Source of the DNA: Pseudoclavibacter caeni
GTDB lineage: Bacteria > Actinomycetota > Actinomycetes > Actinomycetales > Microbacteriaceae
Assembly: GCF_008831125.1 (NCBI RefSeq)
Contig: NZ_WBKA01000004.1
Coordinates: 158,426 to 222,425 of the forward strand
Reading direction: 5' to 3'
Length of the DNA stretch: 64,000 bases
A program made the position numbers and the translations under genes. The notes below the pieces were generated by a model that saw nothing but the letters and a program-made list of their open reading frames with translations, ran no database searches and had not been told where the DNA came from. This document shows, in pieces, positions 1-9,179 of the stretch (within the stretch, counting starts at the first letter, position 1; each line of letters starts with the position of its first letter).

Positions 1-1055
1 AGTGGCTGGCTGACTACCGCTACGACGGCAACGTCTTCGGCTACCGCGAGGGCGAGCTGTACTTCGACCACTCGCCACTGGTCACCTTCGAGACCGACTT
101 CGCCCACGGGGTGATGCTCGAGACGCTCGCGCTGAGCGTGTACAACTACGACTCCGCCGTCGCCAGCGCGGCCAGCCGGATGACCCTCGCCGCCCGCGGG
201 CGCCCGCTGGCCGAGATGGGCTCGCGGCGGACGAACGAGACGGCCGCCGTCGCCGGCACCCGCGCCGCGTACATCGCCGGGTTCGCCGCCAGCTCGAACC
301 TCGAGGCGGGGCGACGGTGGGGCATCCCGACCATGGGCACCGCCGCCCACGCGTGGACGCTGCTGCACGACACCGAGGAGGAGGCGTTCCGCGCCCAGAT
401 CGAGGCGATGGGCACCGACACGACCCTGCTCGTCGACACCTACGACATCACGAAGGGCGTCGAGACGGCGATCCGCGTGGCGGGACCGCACCTCGGCGGC
501 GTGCGCATCGACTCCGGCGACCTGCCGAGCACCGCGGCGGCCGTGCGTCGCCAGCTGGACGCCCTCGGCGCCACGGAGACGAAGATCACGGTCACCAACG
601 ACCTCACCGAGTACGCGATCGCCGCACTGGCCGCGAGCCCGGTCGACAGCTACGGCGTGGGCACGTCGGTGCTCACCGGCTCGGGGCACGCGACCGCGGG
701 GATGGTCTACAAGCTCACCAGCCGGCAGAACCCCGACGGGTCGTGGACGGCGGTGCAGAAGGCCAGCGCCGGCAAGGGCCACCGCGGCGGGCGCAAGGAC
801 GCCGCCCGGCGCATCGACGCCCGGGGTCGTGCCACGGCCGAGGTCATCGCGGTGGAGAAGACGGCGGCCACCCAGCCCGACGACCGGCCACTGCTCGTCC
901 CGCTCATGCAGCGCGGCGAGGCGCTGCATGAGCATCTGGGCGCGGCGGGCACCCGCGCGGCGCGCGAGCACCACGCCCGCGTGCTCGAGGAGCTGCCGCC
1001 GAACGGCCGTCGCATGTCGAGTGGCGAGCCTGCCATCCCGAGCCTGTTCGTCTGA
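1..1055 (+). CDS. pncB: Nicotinate phosphoribosyltransferase, 5' truncated by window edge
   Basis: Converts nicotinate, PRPP and ATP to nicotinate mononucleotide in NAD salvage; cytosolic. The frame is already open at the first complete codon (base 3), so the N-terminus lies outside the window. About 350 residues are visible. Family landmarks are the FAHGVMLETLALS segment, the EMGSRRTNE segment (the family's GxRR motif), the GTAAHAW segment and the RIDSGDLP phosphate-binding region. The gene ends at a TGA and converges on the DUF3039 gene, with a short hairpin possible at 1061-1083. A PnuC-type transporter gene lies 7 kb away, so pyridine salvage may be represented twice. Family identity is secure; only the start is missing. 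Confidence 0.93.
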   Translation, partial: WLADYRYDGNVFGYREGELYFDHSPLVTFETDFAHGVMLETLALSVYNYDSAVASAASRMTLAARGRPLAEMGSRRTNETAAVAGTRAAYIAGFAASSNLEAGRRWGIPTMGTAAHAWTLLHDTEEEAFRAQIEAMGTDTTLLVDTYDITKGVETAIRVAGPHLGGVRIDSGDLPSTAAAVRRQLDALGATETKITVTNDLTEYAIAALAASPVDSYGVGTSVLTGSGHATAGMVYKLTSRQNPDGSWTAVQKASAGKGHRGGRKDAARRIDARGRATAEVIAVEKTAATQPDDRPLLVPLMQRGEALHEHLGAAGTRAAREHHARVLEELPPNGRRMSSGEPAIPSLFV

Positions 1056-1112
1056 GTCGGCTGCGGGCTGAACCCTGCCGCAGGAGATCGGGCTCCGGGC
1101 CGTCAGGCGCGA

Positions 1113-1403
1113 CTACTCGTCGCGCATGCGCTCGTAGATCTCCTTGCACTCCGGGCAGACGGGGAACTTCTCCGGATCCCGCCCGGGCGTCCAGATCTTG
1201 CCGCACAGCGCCCGCACCGGGGTGCCGTTCACCGCGGACTCGAGGATCTGCTCCTTGCGCACATAGTGCGAGAACCGGTCGTGGTCGCCGTCCTCCTCGA
1301 GCTCGCGCATCTCGCGCTCGAGGACCGCGACGCTGCCCGAGTCGAGTTCGCGCTCGAGCTCCCGCAGCGGATCATCGTCCGGTCCGTCCAGCATCTCCGC
1401 CAT
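1113..1403 (-). CDS. DUF3039 family protein
   Basis: Small acidic protein of 96 residues. The C-terminal half holds CGKIW and CPECK, a Cys/CxxC arrangement that could bind zinc, preceded by an acidic helix rich in Glu and Asp. It matches the actinobacterial DUF3039 family, whose function is unknown. ATG 1403 is chosen because GAGGAGG sits just upstream; a GTG one codon earlier is also possible. It lies tail to tail with pncB. No function can be assigned beyond the probable zinc site. Confidence 0.8.
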   Translation of the reverse strand: MAEMLDGPDDDPLRELERELDSGSVAVLEREMRELEEDGDHDRFSHYVRKEQILESAVNGTPVRALCGKIWTPGRDPEKFPVCPECKEIYERMRDE

Positions 1404-1634
1404 CACAGCCTCCTCGTCACGTCGACGTCAGCCGAGCCACGGCTCACGCGACCGCCCTCGGGCCACGCGCGCACGCGTCTCACGCGTCTCACGCGGCAGC
1501 TTACCGCGCCGCACACGGCCCGACGGGTCCAGCCGGGACCAGTCGTCGGACCGCCGGGATCAGCAGCGCGCCGGATGCGGGCCGACAGGTCCGCTCCCCG
1601 GCGGTCGAGCCCTGCCCGGCCGCCGGGGACGCGA

Positions 1635-3380
1635 TCACTCCGAGGCCGCCTCGAGGGTCACCTGTGCGCTCTGCGTCTTCCCGTCGCGAACGTACTCGAC
1701 GGTGACCGCCGTGCCAGGCCCAGACTGCCGCACGGTGCCGATCAGGTGCGAGGCGCTCGTGATGCGCACGCCGTCGACCTTCGTGATGATGTCCCCGCTC
1801 TTCAGCCCCGCCTGCGCGGCGGGGCCGCCGCTGGTGACGTCCTTGACCAGCGCACCGGTCACGCCGTCATCGCCGGTCGCGCTGCTCACCGTCGCGCCGA
1901 GCTGCCCGTGCTGCGCCTTGCCATCGGAGATGAGCTCGCCGGTGACCCGCTGCACCACGTTCGCGGGGATCGCGAACCCCAGCCCGATGCTGCCGTTGCT
2001 CGTGCTCTGCCCAGTCGACGAGGTCGCCGTGGCGATGGCGACGTTGACCCCGATCAGCTGGCCGTCGGTGTTGACGAGCGGGCCGCCCGAGTTGCCGGGG
2101 TTGATGGCCGCGTCGGTCTGCACGACCGAGAGGTAGATGGAGGAGTCGCTCTGTGTCGACTGCGAGCCGCTCTGCCCGCCGTAGCCGTACCCGTTCGAGC
2201 CGCCGCTGCCGAAGTCGTTCCAGAAGTCGTAGCCGTTGCCCTCGTCTGTGCTCGAGTCGCCGTCCTGCGCCGCGGAGGAATCGAGCGAGATCGCTCGGTT
2301 GAGTGCCGAGACGACACCGCTGGTGACCGTGTTCTCCAAGCCCTGCGGCGCGCCGATCGCGATCGCGGTGTCGCCAACGTTGAGCTTCGACGAGTCGGCG
2401 AACTCGATCGCAGTGAGGTTCGACGGCGGATTCTTCAGCTGGATGACGGCCAGGTCGGTCGTGGAGTCAAGCCCGACCGTGGTCGCGTCGTACACGCTGC
2501 CGTCGCTGAGGGTGACCTTGAGCGTGGCGCTGCTCGTCGCGCCATCCAGTGTGACGACGTGGTTGTTCGTGACGATGCGCCCCTGCGCGTCGAGGATCAC
2601 GCCGGAGCCCGTGCCGGACTCACTGCTCGAGGACGCGGAGATCGTGACCACCGACGGGCTCGCCTTCGCCGCCCCGGCGGTGACGTCGGTGACGTGCTCG
2701 GGGTCGTTGATGACCACGTTCGACCCGCTCGTGCTGCTCACCGTGGTGCTCGACCCGTGTCCGCTGGCCCAGCCGATCGCTGCTCCGGCACCACCGCCGA
2801 CGAGCGCGGCGACGAGGGCGGACACCGCGACGACTCGACCGATGGGGCCGTGCTGACGATGGCCCCCGTCCTCCTGATGCGACGCATACGCATCGGTGCC
2901 GTTCCCGCCGGCGCCACCGGCACCGTCCAGCCCCACCATGCCCACCTCGCCCGCGGCAGCCGGGCCGGGATACGGCTGCCCCACTGCGGGACCACGCCCC
3001 GGCACGGTCTGGACGGGCTGGGACGCTGAGGCCGCCTGTGCGGAGCCGTCGAATCCATCCGGCAGCGGCGTGGTGGGCTGCGCCGCGGTCGGCAGCGGTG
3101 TCGTCGGCTGAGCCGCAGCGGCCGGGGGCGCATACCGCGGTCGGGACGCCGTGGGCGTCGGCCTGGTCCGCTCGGTGTCGTCCAGCGCCTCCGCCTCGGC
3201 CTCCGCAGCTGCGGGAGTCGCCTCGCCCTCACCGGTGCGCGCCGCACCCGGCTCCCACCGCGGCAGGGACTGCTGTGGCACCGCCCAGCGATCGTCTCGT
3301 ACCTGCCCGTCTCGGGCCTGCTCGTCCACGGGCCGCGCCGCAGCGGGGTCGGCTGCCGGGTGCTGGTCTTCCGAAGTCAT
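1635..3380 (-). CDS. HtrA/DegP-type membrane-anchored serine protease with PDZ domain
   Basis: Probable envelope quality-control protease of 581 residues. A long Pro/Ala/Glu-rich cytoplasmic N-terminus (about 1-180) precedes one membrane segment (about 183-206), so the protease faces outside. The trypsin-like domain shows the triad His274 (NNHVV), Asp309 (TTDLAV) and Ser431 (GNSGGPL). A single PDZ domain occupies about 495-575. A Gly/Ser/Tyr-rich stretch at about 368-414 is inserted in the protease domain. ATG 3380 is preferred over an upstream in-frame start because GGAGAGG lies 7 bases upstream. The family is secure; the substrate is unknown. Confidence 0.92.
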   Translation of the reverse strand: MTSEDQHPAADPAAARPVDEQARDGQVRDDRWAVPQQSLPRWEPGAARTGEGEATPAAAEAEAEALDDTERTRPTPTASRPRYAPPAAAAQPTTPLPTAAQPTTPLPDGFDGSAQAASASQPVQTVPGRGPAVGQPYPGPAAAGEVGMVGLDGAGGAGGNGTDAYASHQEDGGHRQHGPIGRVVAVSALVAALVGGGAGAAIGWASGHGSSTTVSSTSGSNVVINDPEHVTDVTAGAAKASPSVVTISASSSSESGTGSGVILDAQGRIVTNNHVVTLDGATSSATLKVTLSDGSVYDATTVGLDSTTDLAVIQLKNPPSNLTAIEFADSSKLNVGDTAIAIGAPQGLENTVTSGVVSALNRAISLDSSAAQDGDSSTDEGNGYDFWNDFGSGGSNGYGYGGQSGSQSTQSDSSIYLSVVQTDAAINPGNSGGPLVNTDGQLIGVNVAIATATSSTGQSTSNGSIGLGFAIPANVVQRVTGELISDGKAQHGQLGATVSSATGDDGVTGALVKDVTSGGPAAQAGLKSGDIITKVDGVRITSASHLIGTVRQSGPGTAVTVEYVRDGKTQSAQVTLEAASE

Positions 3381-3508
3381 GGTCGTTCCTCTCCGTGCAC
3401 TCCCACCGTGCCGTTCGCCACTGTGAGAAGCCTGTGGCCGTGCTGAGGAGATGCCGCCGGGCATCGTCATCCACGGTCACGGCTCGCCGCGTCCCTCCCG
3501 CACGAGTC

Positions 3509-3514
3509 TAGAGT
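3509..3514 (+). promoter_or_regulatory. Candidate -10 box for a leaderless aminotransferase mRNA
   Basis: TAGAGT lies 6 bases before the GTG at 3521 and no Shine-Dalgarno sequence is visible. This spacing puts the transcription start at or very near the start codon. It supports GTG 3521 as the true start. Confidence 0.45.
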
Positions 3515-3520
3515 GTCATC

Positions 3521-4771
3521 GTGAGTGTTGACCCGGCCATTCCCGCAGCGTCCGCCCGTCCCTTCGCCGCAGCCGCCCTGCCCTGGCAACGCACCGCGCA
3601 TGCCGCCGGACTGCTCGGCGCCGACGGCCGCCCGGCGCCGAACGTCTTCACCGAGATGACCGCCCTCGCCCAGCGGACGGGTGCGATCAACCTCGGTCAG
3701 GGGTTCCCGGACACCGATGGGCCGCAGGTCGTGCTCGAGGCGGCCCGGTCGGCGATCCTCGCCGGCGCGAACCAGTACCCGCCGGGCCTCGGCGTGCCCG
3801 TCCTGCGCGAGGCGATCGCCCGGCATCAACACCGTTTCCACGGCATCACCGTGGACCCGGACCGCGAGGTGCTCGTCACCACCGGGGCCACCGAGGCGCT
3901 CGCCGCCACGCTGCTCGCGCTGGTGCGCCCCGGCGACGAGGTCGTCACCCTCGACCCCACCTATGACGCGTACACGGCACTCATCGCCCTGGCCGGCGGC
4001 CGGCACGTGCGCGTGCCGCTGGCGCCGCCGGACTTCCGGCTGCCGCTCGACCGGCTCGCCACCGCCGTGACCGACCGCACCGCGGTGATCCTCGTCAACA
4101 ACCCGCACAACCCGACCGGCACGGTGCTCACCCAGGCGGAGCTCGCCGCGATCGTCGCCGCCGCCGAACAGCACGATGCGATCGTCGTCGTCGACGAGGT
4201 GTACGAGCACCTCGTGTTCGACGGGGTGCGGCACACCACGATCGCCGCGATCCCCGGCGCGGCCGAGCGCAGCGTCACGATCTCGTCGGCGGGCAAGACG
4301 TTCTCGCTGACCGGCTGGAAGATCGGCTGGCTCGTCGCCCCGCAGCCGCTGCGCGACGCCGTACTCACCGTCAAGCAGTACCTGACGTTCGCCACCGGGG
4401 CGCCCCTGCAGCCGGCGATCGCCGAAGGGCTGGACCAGCCCGACGCGCTGTTCGTCGGCGTGCGCGACCGGCTGCAGCACGGCCGGGACCTGCTCGCCGC
4501 GGGCCTCGCCCGGGCCGGGTTCGCGTTCGCGCCCGCCCCGGCCACGTACTTCCAGGCGGTTGACGCGGCCCCGCTCGGCGTCGCCGACGCCGCCCGGCTC
4601 GCCCGCGAGCTGCCCGAGCAGGTCGGCGTCGTGGGGATCCCGCTGAGCGCCTTCGCCGCACCGGAGCACGCCGACCTGTACCGCTCCTGGCTGCGCTTCG
4701 CATTCTGCAAGCGCGACACGGTGCTGCAGGAGGCGAGCGACCGGCTCGCCCGGCTCGCGATGCGCGACTAA
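3521..4771 (+). CDS. PLP-dependent aminotransferase class I/II (kynurenine/glutamine transaminase K or DapC-like)
   Basis: Fold-type I aminotransferase of 416 residues. It shows the GQGFPD motif near the N-terminus, NNPHNPTGT, the VVVDEVYEHL Asp/Tyr pair that contacts the cofactor, and SSAGKTFSLTGWKIG with the Schiff-base Lys. This pattern fits the kynurenine aminotransferase / glutamine transaminase K / N-succinyl-DAP aminotransferase group. The gene ends 13 bases from the end of a convergent omega-amidase-like nitrilase. In the omega-amidase route a glutamine transaminase makes alpha-ketoglutaramate, which the amidase hydrolyses, so the pairing suggests that role by inference. GTG 3521 follows a -10-like box directly. 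Confidence 0.88.
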   Translation: MSVDPAIPAASARPFAAAALPWQRTAHAAGLLGADGRPAPNVFTEMTALAQRTGAINLGQGFPDTDGPQVVLEAARSAILAGANQYPPGLGVPVLREAIARHQHRFHGITVDPDREVLVTTGATEALAATLLALVRPGDEVVTLDPTYDAYTALIALAGGRHVRVPLAPPDFRLPLDRLATAVTDRTAVILVNNPHNPTGTVLTQAELAAIVAAAEQHDAIVVVDEVYEHLVFDGVRHTTIAAIPGAAERSVTISSAGKTFSLTGWKIGWLVAPQPLRDAVLTVKQYLTFATGAPLQPAIAEGLDQPDALFVGVRDRLQHGRDLLAAGLARAGFAFAPAPATYFQAVDAAPLGVADAARLARELPEQVGVVGIPLSAFAAPEHADLYRSWLRFAFCKRDTVLQEASDRLARLAMRD

Positions 4772-4784
4772 CCGCGACCGATGG

Positions 4785-5666
4785 TCAGGCGCGGGATGCG
4801 TCCCCGGCTGCCCCGACGCCCGGCGCGTCTGCCTCGGGCACGACGACCGCGAGCCGCCGCATCCGCAGCGCCGGGTTCGTCGCCCGCACCTGCGCGATGC
4901 GCTCGAGGCCGATCTCGGTGCTCAGGAAGGCGCTCTCCGCGCCCGTGGCCGCGAGCACGACGCCCATCGGATCGACGATCATCGAGCGGCCGATGCCATG
5001 CGGGATCGCCTGGCCGGCCGCGAGCACGTAGACGGTGTTCTCGATCGCCCGGGCCTGCACGAGCGTGTTCCAGTGATGCTCCTTGAGCGGGCCGCCAACC
5101 CACTGCGAGGGGATCACCACGAGCTCGGCCCCGGCGTCCACGAGCCGTCGGGTAATCTCCGGGAAGCGCAGGTCGTAGCAGGTCTGCAGACCCACCCGAA
5201 TGCCCTCGACCTCGAAGGTGACCGGCTCGTCGAGCGGCCCGGGCACGACCCACTGCGACTCGCGGTGCCCGAACGCGTCGAACAGGTGCACTTTGCGGTA
5301 CGCGGCCTCGAGCTCACCCGTGGGGGCGACGGCGACGACCGTGTTGGCGAATCGGTGCTCGTCCTCGCTGCGGGCGACCAGCCCGGCGACGATGTGCAGG
5401 CCGTGCTCGGCGGCGAGCCGGCCGAGCGCGGTGACGAACGGCCCGTCGAGCGGCTCGGCGTTGGCGGCGTAGTCGGGGCCCAGCCGGCCATTGAAGTACG
5501 ACGCGTACTCGGGGAACACCACGAGCGAGGCGGCGCGGTCGGCGGCCTCCTGCACGTACATGGTGATCTGCCTGAGGTTCTCGCGCCGGTCGCCCGTCGG
5601 CCCGAACTGCCCGGCCGCCACGGTGACGGTGTTCGACAGCCACAGCGTGTCCTCCGGAGTGGTCAC
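4785..5666 (-). CDS. Carbon-nitrogen hydrolase (nitrilase superfamily, omega-amidase/Nit-like)
   Basis: Cytosolic amidase of 293 residues with the complete nitrilase triad: Glu53 (FPEYA), Lys125 (YRKVHLFD) and Cys163 (QTCYDLRFPE). The second conserved Glu is present in LKEHHW. The YRKVHLFD and CYDLRFPE wording is typical of omega-amidase and Nit1-type enzymes. The GTG start at 5666 has AAGGAG 6 bases upstream. It lies between a convergent transaminase gene and the dipeptidase gene. A close paralogue at 16180-17022 has lost the catalytic Cys. The family is secure; omega-amidase activity is inferred from the neighbouring transaminase. Confidence 0.88.
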   Translation of the reverse strand: MTTPEDTLWLSNTVTVAAGQFGPTGDRRENLRQITMYVQEAADRAASLVVFPEYASYFNGRLGPDYAANAEPLDGPFVTALGRLAAEHGLHIVAGLVARSEDEHRFANTVVAVAPTGELEAAYRKVHLFDAFGHRESQWVVPGPLDEPVTFEVEGIRVGLQTCYDLRFPEITRRLVDAGAELVVIPSQWVGGPLKEHHWNTLVQARAIENTVYVLAAGQAIPHGIGRSMIVDPMGVVLAATGAESAFLSTEIGLERIAQVRATNPALRMRRLAVVVPEADAPGVGAAGDASRA

Positions 5667-5708
5667 GTCGCTCCTTCCCCGGCGCCATCGGGCGGCGCCC
5701 CGCTCGCC

Positions 5709-7169
5709 TCAGTCTATCCGCGCCGTCTCGCCGAGCGCCGCGAGGAACAGCGCCTCGCTGAGCGCGACCGCCTCGATCTCGGCCGGCAGCACGCTCTCGT
5801 TCGGCGCGTGGATCGCCGCAGCGGGATCCTCCACCCCGAACAGGGCGATCTCCGCATCGGGGAACCGCTGCTGCAGCGCGTTCGTCAGCGGGATGGCCCC
5901 ACCGCTGCCGGCGAACACCACGGGCCGGCCGAATGCCCGGGCCATCGCCGCCTGCAGCATCCGGCTCGTGCGTGTCGTCGTGTCGGCGGCGAAGCCCTCG
6001 CCGCTGCCGCCATCGGTGATCGTCACCCGCACACCCCATGGGGCAACCGCGCGCAGTCGATCGGCGAGCGCGCGCTGGGCGGCCGCGGCGGACATCCCCG
6101 GCGGCACCCGCAGGTTCAGGCGGGCCGCCGCGTGCCCTTGGATGGCGGCGGTGGAGCCGACGACCGGCGGGGCGTCGACGCCGAGCACCGTGACCGTCGG
6201 CCTGGCCCAGAGCATGTCGGCGATCGAGCCAGAGCCGATGATGGCCACCCCGTCGGGCACGCCCGCGTCGGCGCGGAAGCGTTCCTCCGGATAGTCGGCG
6301 CCAGCCCACCGCTGGTCGGCCGGGATGCCGGGCACGGTCAGGTCGCCCGCGGGGCCACGCAGCGAGGCGAGCATCATGATCAGCGCCTGCAGCGCGTCCG
6401 GCGCCGCCCCGCCGAACTGCCCGGAGTGCAGGGCGACCGGCACGGTGTCGACGGCGACGGTGAGATCGCCGACTCCGCGCAGTGCCACGGTGAGCGTGGG
6501 CTCGCCGGCTGCGACGTTCCCGGAGTCCATGATGAGCATGACGTCCGCGGCGAAGTCCTCCGGATGGTCGGCGAGCCAGCGGTCGAGCCCCTGCCCGCCC
6601 TGCTCCTCGGAGCCCTCGAAGACGACGCGCACGCCGACCGGCAGCGCGCCCGCAGTCGCCCGCAGCGCGCGAAGGGCGGACAGGTGCGCGACGAGGTTGC
6701 CCTTGCAGTCGGCGGCGCCGCGGCCGTGCAGGCGGCCGTCCTCCCCCGGGGTCAGTGTGAACGGCGGCGTGTGCCAGGCCGCCCCGTCGAGCGGCGGCTG
6801 CACGTCGTAGTGCCCGTACAGCAGCACGGTGGGCGCGCCGGCCGGGGCGGGCATGCCGCCGAGCACGGTCTGCGAGCCGTCGACGGTGTCCACGACGCGC
6901 GCGTCGGCGACGCCGAGCTCGTGCAGCCGGGCGACGAGCCAGGCGGCCGCAGCGCGGGAGTGGCTCCAGTCGTACTGGGCCGGGTCGGCGACCGAGGGGA
7001 AGGCGACAAGCTCGGCGAGATCCGCGAGTGCACGCGGCTGCTCGGCGTGGACCGCGGCGGCGAGTGCGTCGGCCTGCGCTGTGGCGAGGTCGAGAGCGGG
7101 GGCCGATGATGTCTGACCGGGATCGGACGCCGGGGCGGCGTCCTCTGGGATCGGGGTGGCTGCGGACAT
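5709..7169 (-). CDS. M20-family dipeptidase / metallopeptidase
   Basis: Zinc-dependent exopeptidase of 486 residues. Metal-site landmarks are His120/Asp122 (LYGHYDVQPP), Asp154 (GRGAADCKGN), Glu188-Glu189 (EGSEEQGG) and Asp215 (MDSGN). This arrangement fits the M20 dipeptidase/carnosinase-like group, which cleaves short peptides in the cytosol. ATG 7169 is chosen because AAGGAG lies just upstream; an upstream in-frame extension lacks a ribosome site and would add Arg/Gly-rich sequence. It is transcribed in the same direction as the nitrilase gene 42 bases downstream, and a shared transcript is possible. The precise substrate is unknown. Confidence 0.9.
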   Translation of the reverse strand: MSAATPIPEDAAPASDPGQTSSAPALDLATAQADALAAAVHAEQPRALADLAELVAFPSVADPAQYDWSHSRAAAAWLVARLHELGVADARVVDTVDGSQTVLGGMPAPAGAPTVLLYGHYDVQPPLDGAAWHTPPFTLTPGEDGRLHGRGAADCKGNLVAHLSALRALRATAGALPVGVRVVFEGSEEQGGQGLDRWLADHPEDFAADVMLIMDSGNVAAGEPTLTVALRGVGDLTVAVDTVPVALHSGQFGGAAPDALQALIMMLASLRGPAGDLTVPGIPADQRWAGADYPEERFRADAGVPDGVAIIGSGSIADMLWARPTVTVLGVDAPPVVGSTAAIQGHAAARLNLRVPPGMSAAAAQRALADRLRAVAPWGVRVTITDGGSGEGFAADTTTRTSRMLQAAMARAFGRPVVFAGSGGAIPLTNALQQRFPDAEIALFGVEDPAAAIHAPNESVLPAEIEAVALSEALFLAALGETARID

Positions 7170-7216
7170 CGGCTGCTCCTTCCCGCGGCGACCGGGCGCC
7201 GCGCCTGAGACGCCTC

Positions 7217-8164
7217 TCAGCGTACCGCCGGGGCCTCGTCGCCCGGCGCATGGAACGTCCACGGGTCACGGGGCAGCCGGGCGAGCTCGAGGGAGGCGAC
7301 CGCTGCCGCCAGCAGCGCGGCGGGCTCGCCGGTGTCGACCGCGGCGTCCACCGCCGTCTGGTCGACGGCGCCGCCGAGCGAGTGCAGCAGCAGGGCGAGC
7401 ACCGCGACCGGGGTCACACCCCGCGCGGCGAGTCGGGGCAGGGTGACGGCGCCGCCGCGCTTGGCGAGCCGCCGCCCCTGATCGTCGACGACGAGGGGCA
7501 CGTGTGCGTAAACGGGCGTGGGCAGGTCGAGCAGCCGAGCGATCATCATCTGCCGGGGCGCCGAGGCGAGCAGATCGTCGCCGCGGACGACCTGGTCGAC
7601 GTCCTCGTGCGCGTCGTCGACGACGACGGCCAGGTTATAGGCGGGTGTGCCGTCAGCACGGCGCAGCACGAGGTCGTCGACCGGCCCGGTCCACGCCCCG
7701 TGCAGCAGGTCGTGGACGGTCTCGCGGGCGACGTCCGCGCGTAGACGCAGGGCGCCGGGCCGCTCGCGACGGCGTGCGGCTCGCTGCACCTCGGTCAGGT
7801 GCCGGCAGGTGCCCGGGTACTGGCCGGGGATGCCGTGCGGTGCCCGCACCGCCTCGACGATCTCCCGCCGGGTGCACCAGCACTCATAGACGAGCCCGCG
7901 GCGGCGCAGGTCGTCGATCGCGGCGTCGAACCGGGCGACGTGCCGGGACTGCACGTGGACGGGGCCGTCCCAGTCGAGGCCGATCGCCCGGAGCGCCTCG
8001 AGCTGGGGGCGGGGGTCACGGGCGCGAGCGCGGTCGAGATCCTCGATGCGCAGAACGAACTTGCGGCCGGTGGCGTGGGCGAGCAGCCAGGCCAGCACAG
8101 CCGTGCGCAGGTTGCCCACGTGCAGATCCCCGCTGGGACTGGGGGCGAAACGACCGGCGGACAT
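7217..8164 (-). CDS. gluQ: Glutamyl-Q tRNA(Asp) synthetase
   Basis: Truncated class I glutamyl-tRNA synthetase paralogue of 315 residues that glutamylates the queuosine base in tRNA(Asp). The HIGH-like motif is SGDLHVGN near the N-terminus and the KMSKS-like motif is RLAKRGG. The zinc site CWC...YPGTC (Cys, Cys, Tyr, Cys) distinguishes this family. The anticodon-binding half of a full GltX is absent, as expected. ATG 8164 gives the canonical N-terminus starting MSAGRFAPSPSG; upstream in-frame codons would add an atypical leader. No queuosine genes lie nearby. Confidence 0.93.
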   Translation of the reverse strand: MSAGRFAPSPSGDLHVGNLRTAVLAWLLAHATGRKFVLRIEDLDRARARDPRPQLEALRAIGLDWDGPVHVQSRHVARFDAAIDDLRRRGLVYECWCTRREIVEAVRAPHGIPGQYPGTCRHLTEVQRAARRRERPGALRLRADVARETVHDLLHGAWTGPVDDLVLRRADGTPAYNLAVVVDDAHEDVDQVVRGDDLLASAPRQMMIARLLDLPTPVYAHVPLVVDDQGRRLAKRGGAVTLPRLAARGVTPVAVLALLLHSLGGAVDQTAVDAAVDTGEPAALLAAAVASLELARLPRDPWTFHAPGDEAPAVR

Positions 8165-8349
8165 GACCTTCCACGATACGCCGCCGGTGGGCTGTCCCCT
8201 TTGCGCTCGGCCGTCCGGATCCGTCAGCGGGGCCGTCCGACCCGTCACGTGCGGTCATCCGGCCCGCGTGGGATGCTGCCGGGACTACCATGGCCGTGCT
8301 CGGGCCGCCTCGCGACCGCGCGGCCGCCGCCCGATTCGAGGAGCGATGG

Positions 8350-9063
8350 ATGAGCCTGTTCGACGCCGTGCGCTGGCTGTATGACGCGACGATCCCGATG
8401 GGCGATCTGCGTCCGCTGGTCGTACGCGAGGTCGTCGGCAACGTCTTCGGCCTGGCCAGCGCGCTGGGCGGAATGCGTCGGCGGGTGTGGGCGTGGCCGG
8501 TGGGCATCATCGGCAACGCGCTGCTATTCACGGTGTTCGTCGGTGCGATCGCCACGCGTGGCGACACCCCGACCCTGCTCGGTCAGGCCGGCCGACAGCT
8601 CATGTTCATCGCCGTGTCGGCGTGGGGCTGGTGGTCCTGGCGGCGAGCACGGCGGGAGCAGGACGCGGCCGGGGCCGCGACGGCACGGGCGGCGAGCCTC
8701 GTCGGCGACGCCGAGCGGGACGACGGCGTGCAGCCCCGGTGGGCGACGCCCCGTCAGCGGGCGGGGCTCGTCATCGCGCTGTTCGTCGGCACGGCGGCGC
8801 TCACCCCGCTGTTCCGGGCGCTCGGGTCGAGCGAGCCGGTGTGGGCGGACGCCTGGACATTCATGGGGTCGCTGCTGGCCACCTGGGGGATGGCCCGCCG
8901 CTGGGTGGAGTTCTGGCTGATCTGGGTGGCCGTCGATCTGGTCGGCGTGCCTCTGCTGCTCGGTGCCGGGTACTACGCGACGGCCACGATGTACATCGTC
9001 TACGGGGTGTTCACGCTGAGTGGGTTCTTCGTGTGGCGGCGCGCCCGTCGCGCGCAGGGGTGA
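8350..9063 (+). CDS. pnuC: PnuC-family vitamin/nucleoside transporter
   Basis: Integral membrane facilitator of 237 residues with about seven hydrophobic segments. It carries the aromatic WGWWSW motif and the C-terminal RRWVEFWLIWVAVDLVGVPLL segment typical of PnuC proteins that pass nicotinamide riboside. Related PnuT and PnuX proteins carry thiamine or riboflavin, and the sequence alone does not decide between them. No FMN or TPP riboswitch precedes it, which favours the pyridine substrate, as does the nearby pncB gene. ATG 8350 is chosen because GAGGAGCG lies upstream. It converges on the symporter gene across a strong hairpin. Confidence 0.82.
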   Translation: MSLFDAVRWLYDATIPMGDLRPLVVREVVGNVFGLASALGGMRRRVWAWPVGIIGNALLFTVFVGAIATRGDTPTLLGQAGRQLMFIAVSAWGWWSWRRARREQDAAGAATARAASLVGDAERDDGVQPRWATPRQRAGLVIALFVGTAALTPLFRALGSSEPVWADAWTFMGSLLATWGMARRWVEFWLIWVAVDLVGVPLLLGAGYYATATMYIVYGVFTLSGFFVWRRARRAQG

Positions 9064-9120
9064 CGGCGGGGCCAGTCGTGGCATCCGCCGGCACGAGAGG
9101 CACGTACGGGTCGGTCCGAT

Positions 9121-9165
9121 GGGTTCCGGCCCGGTGGTTTCCGGCCTGGTGGTTTCCGGCCTGGT
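9121..9165. repeat. Three tandem 15-bp units
   Basis: Units at 9121-9135, 9136-9150 and 9151-9165 read GGTTTCCGGCCTGGT; the first differs at two positions. They sit between pnuC and the hairpin at 9180-9225 and are not in a recognisable gene. Confidence 0.85.
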
Positions 9166-9179
9166 CACCGAACCCACGA

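Noticed and set aside
1407..1634. Gene or RNA in the gap between DUF3039 and htrA
   Set aside because: Only short ACGCGTCTC-type repeats around 1470-1495 are seen; no coding signal.
4998..7109. A long open frame on the plus strand of about 700 codons
   Set aside because: It lies antisense to the nitrilase and dipeptidase genes, is rich in Arg, Gly, Val and Glu from GC-rich third positions, and has no domain or ribosome site.
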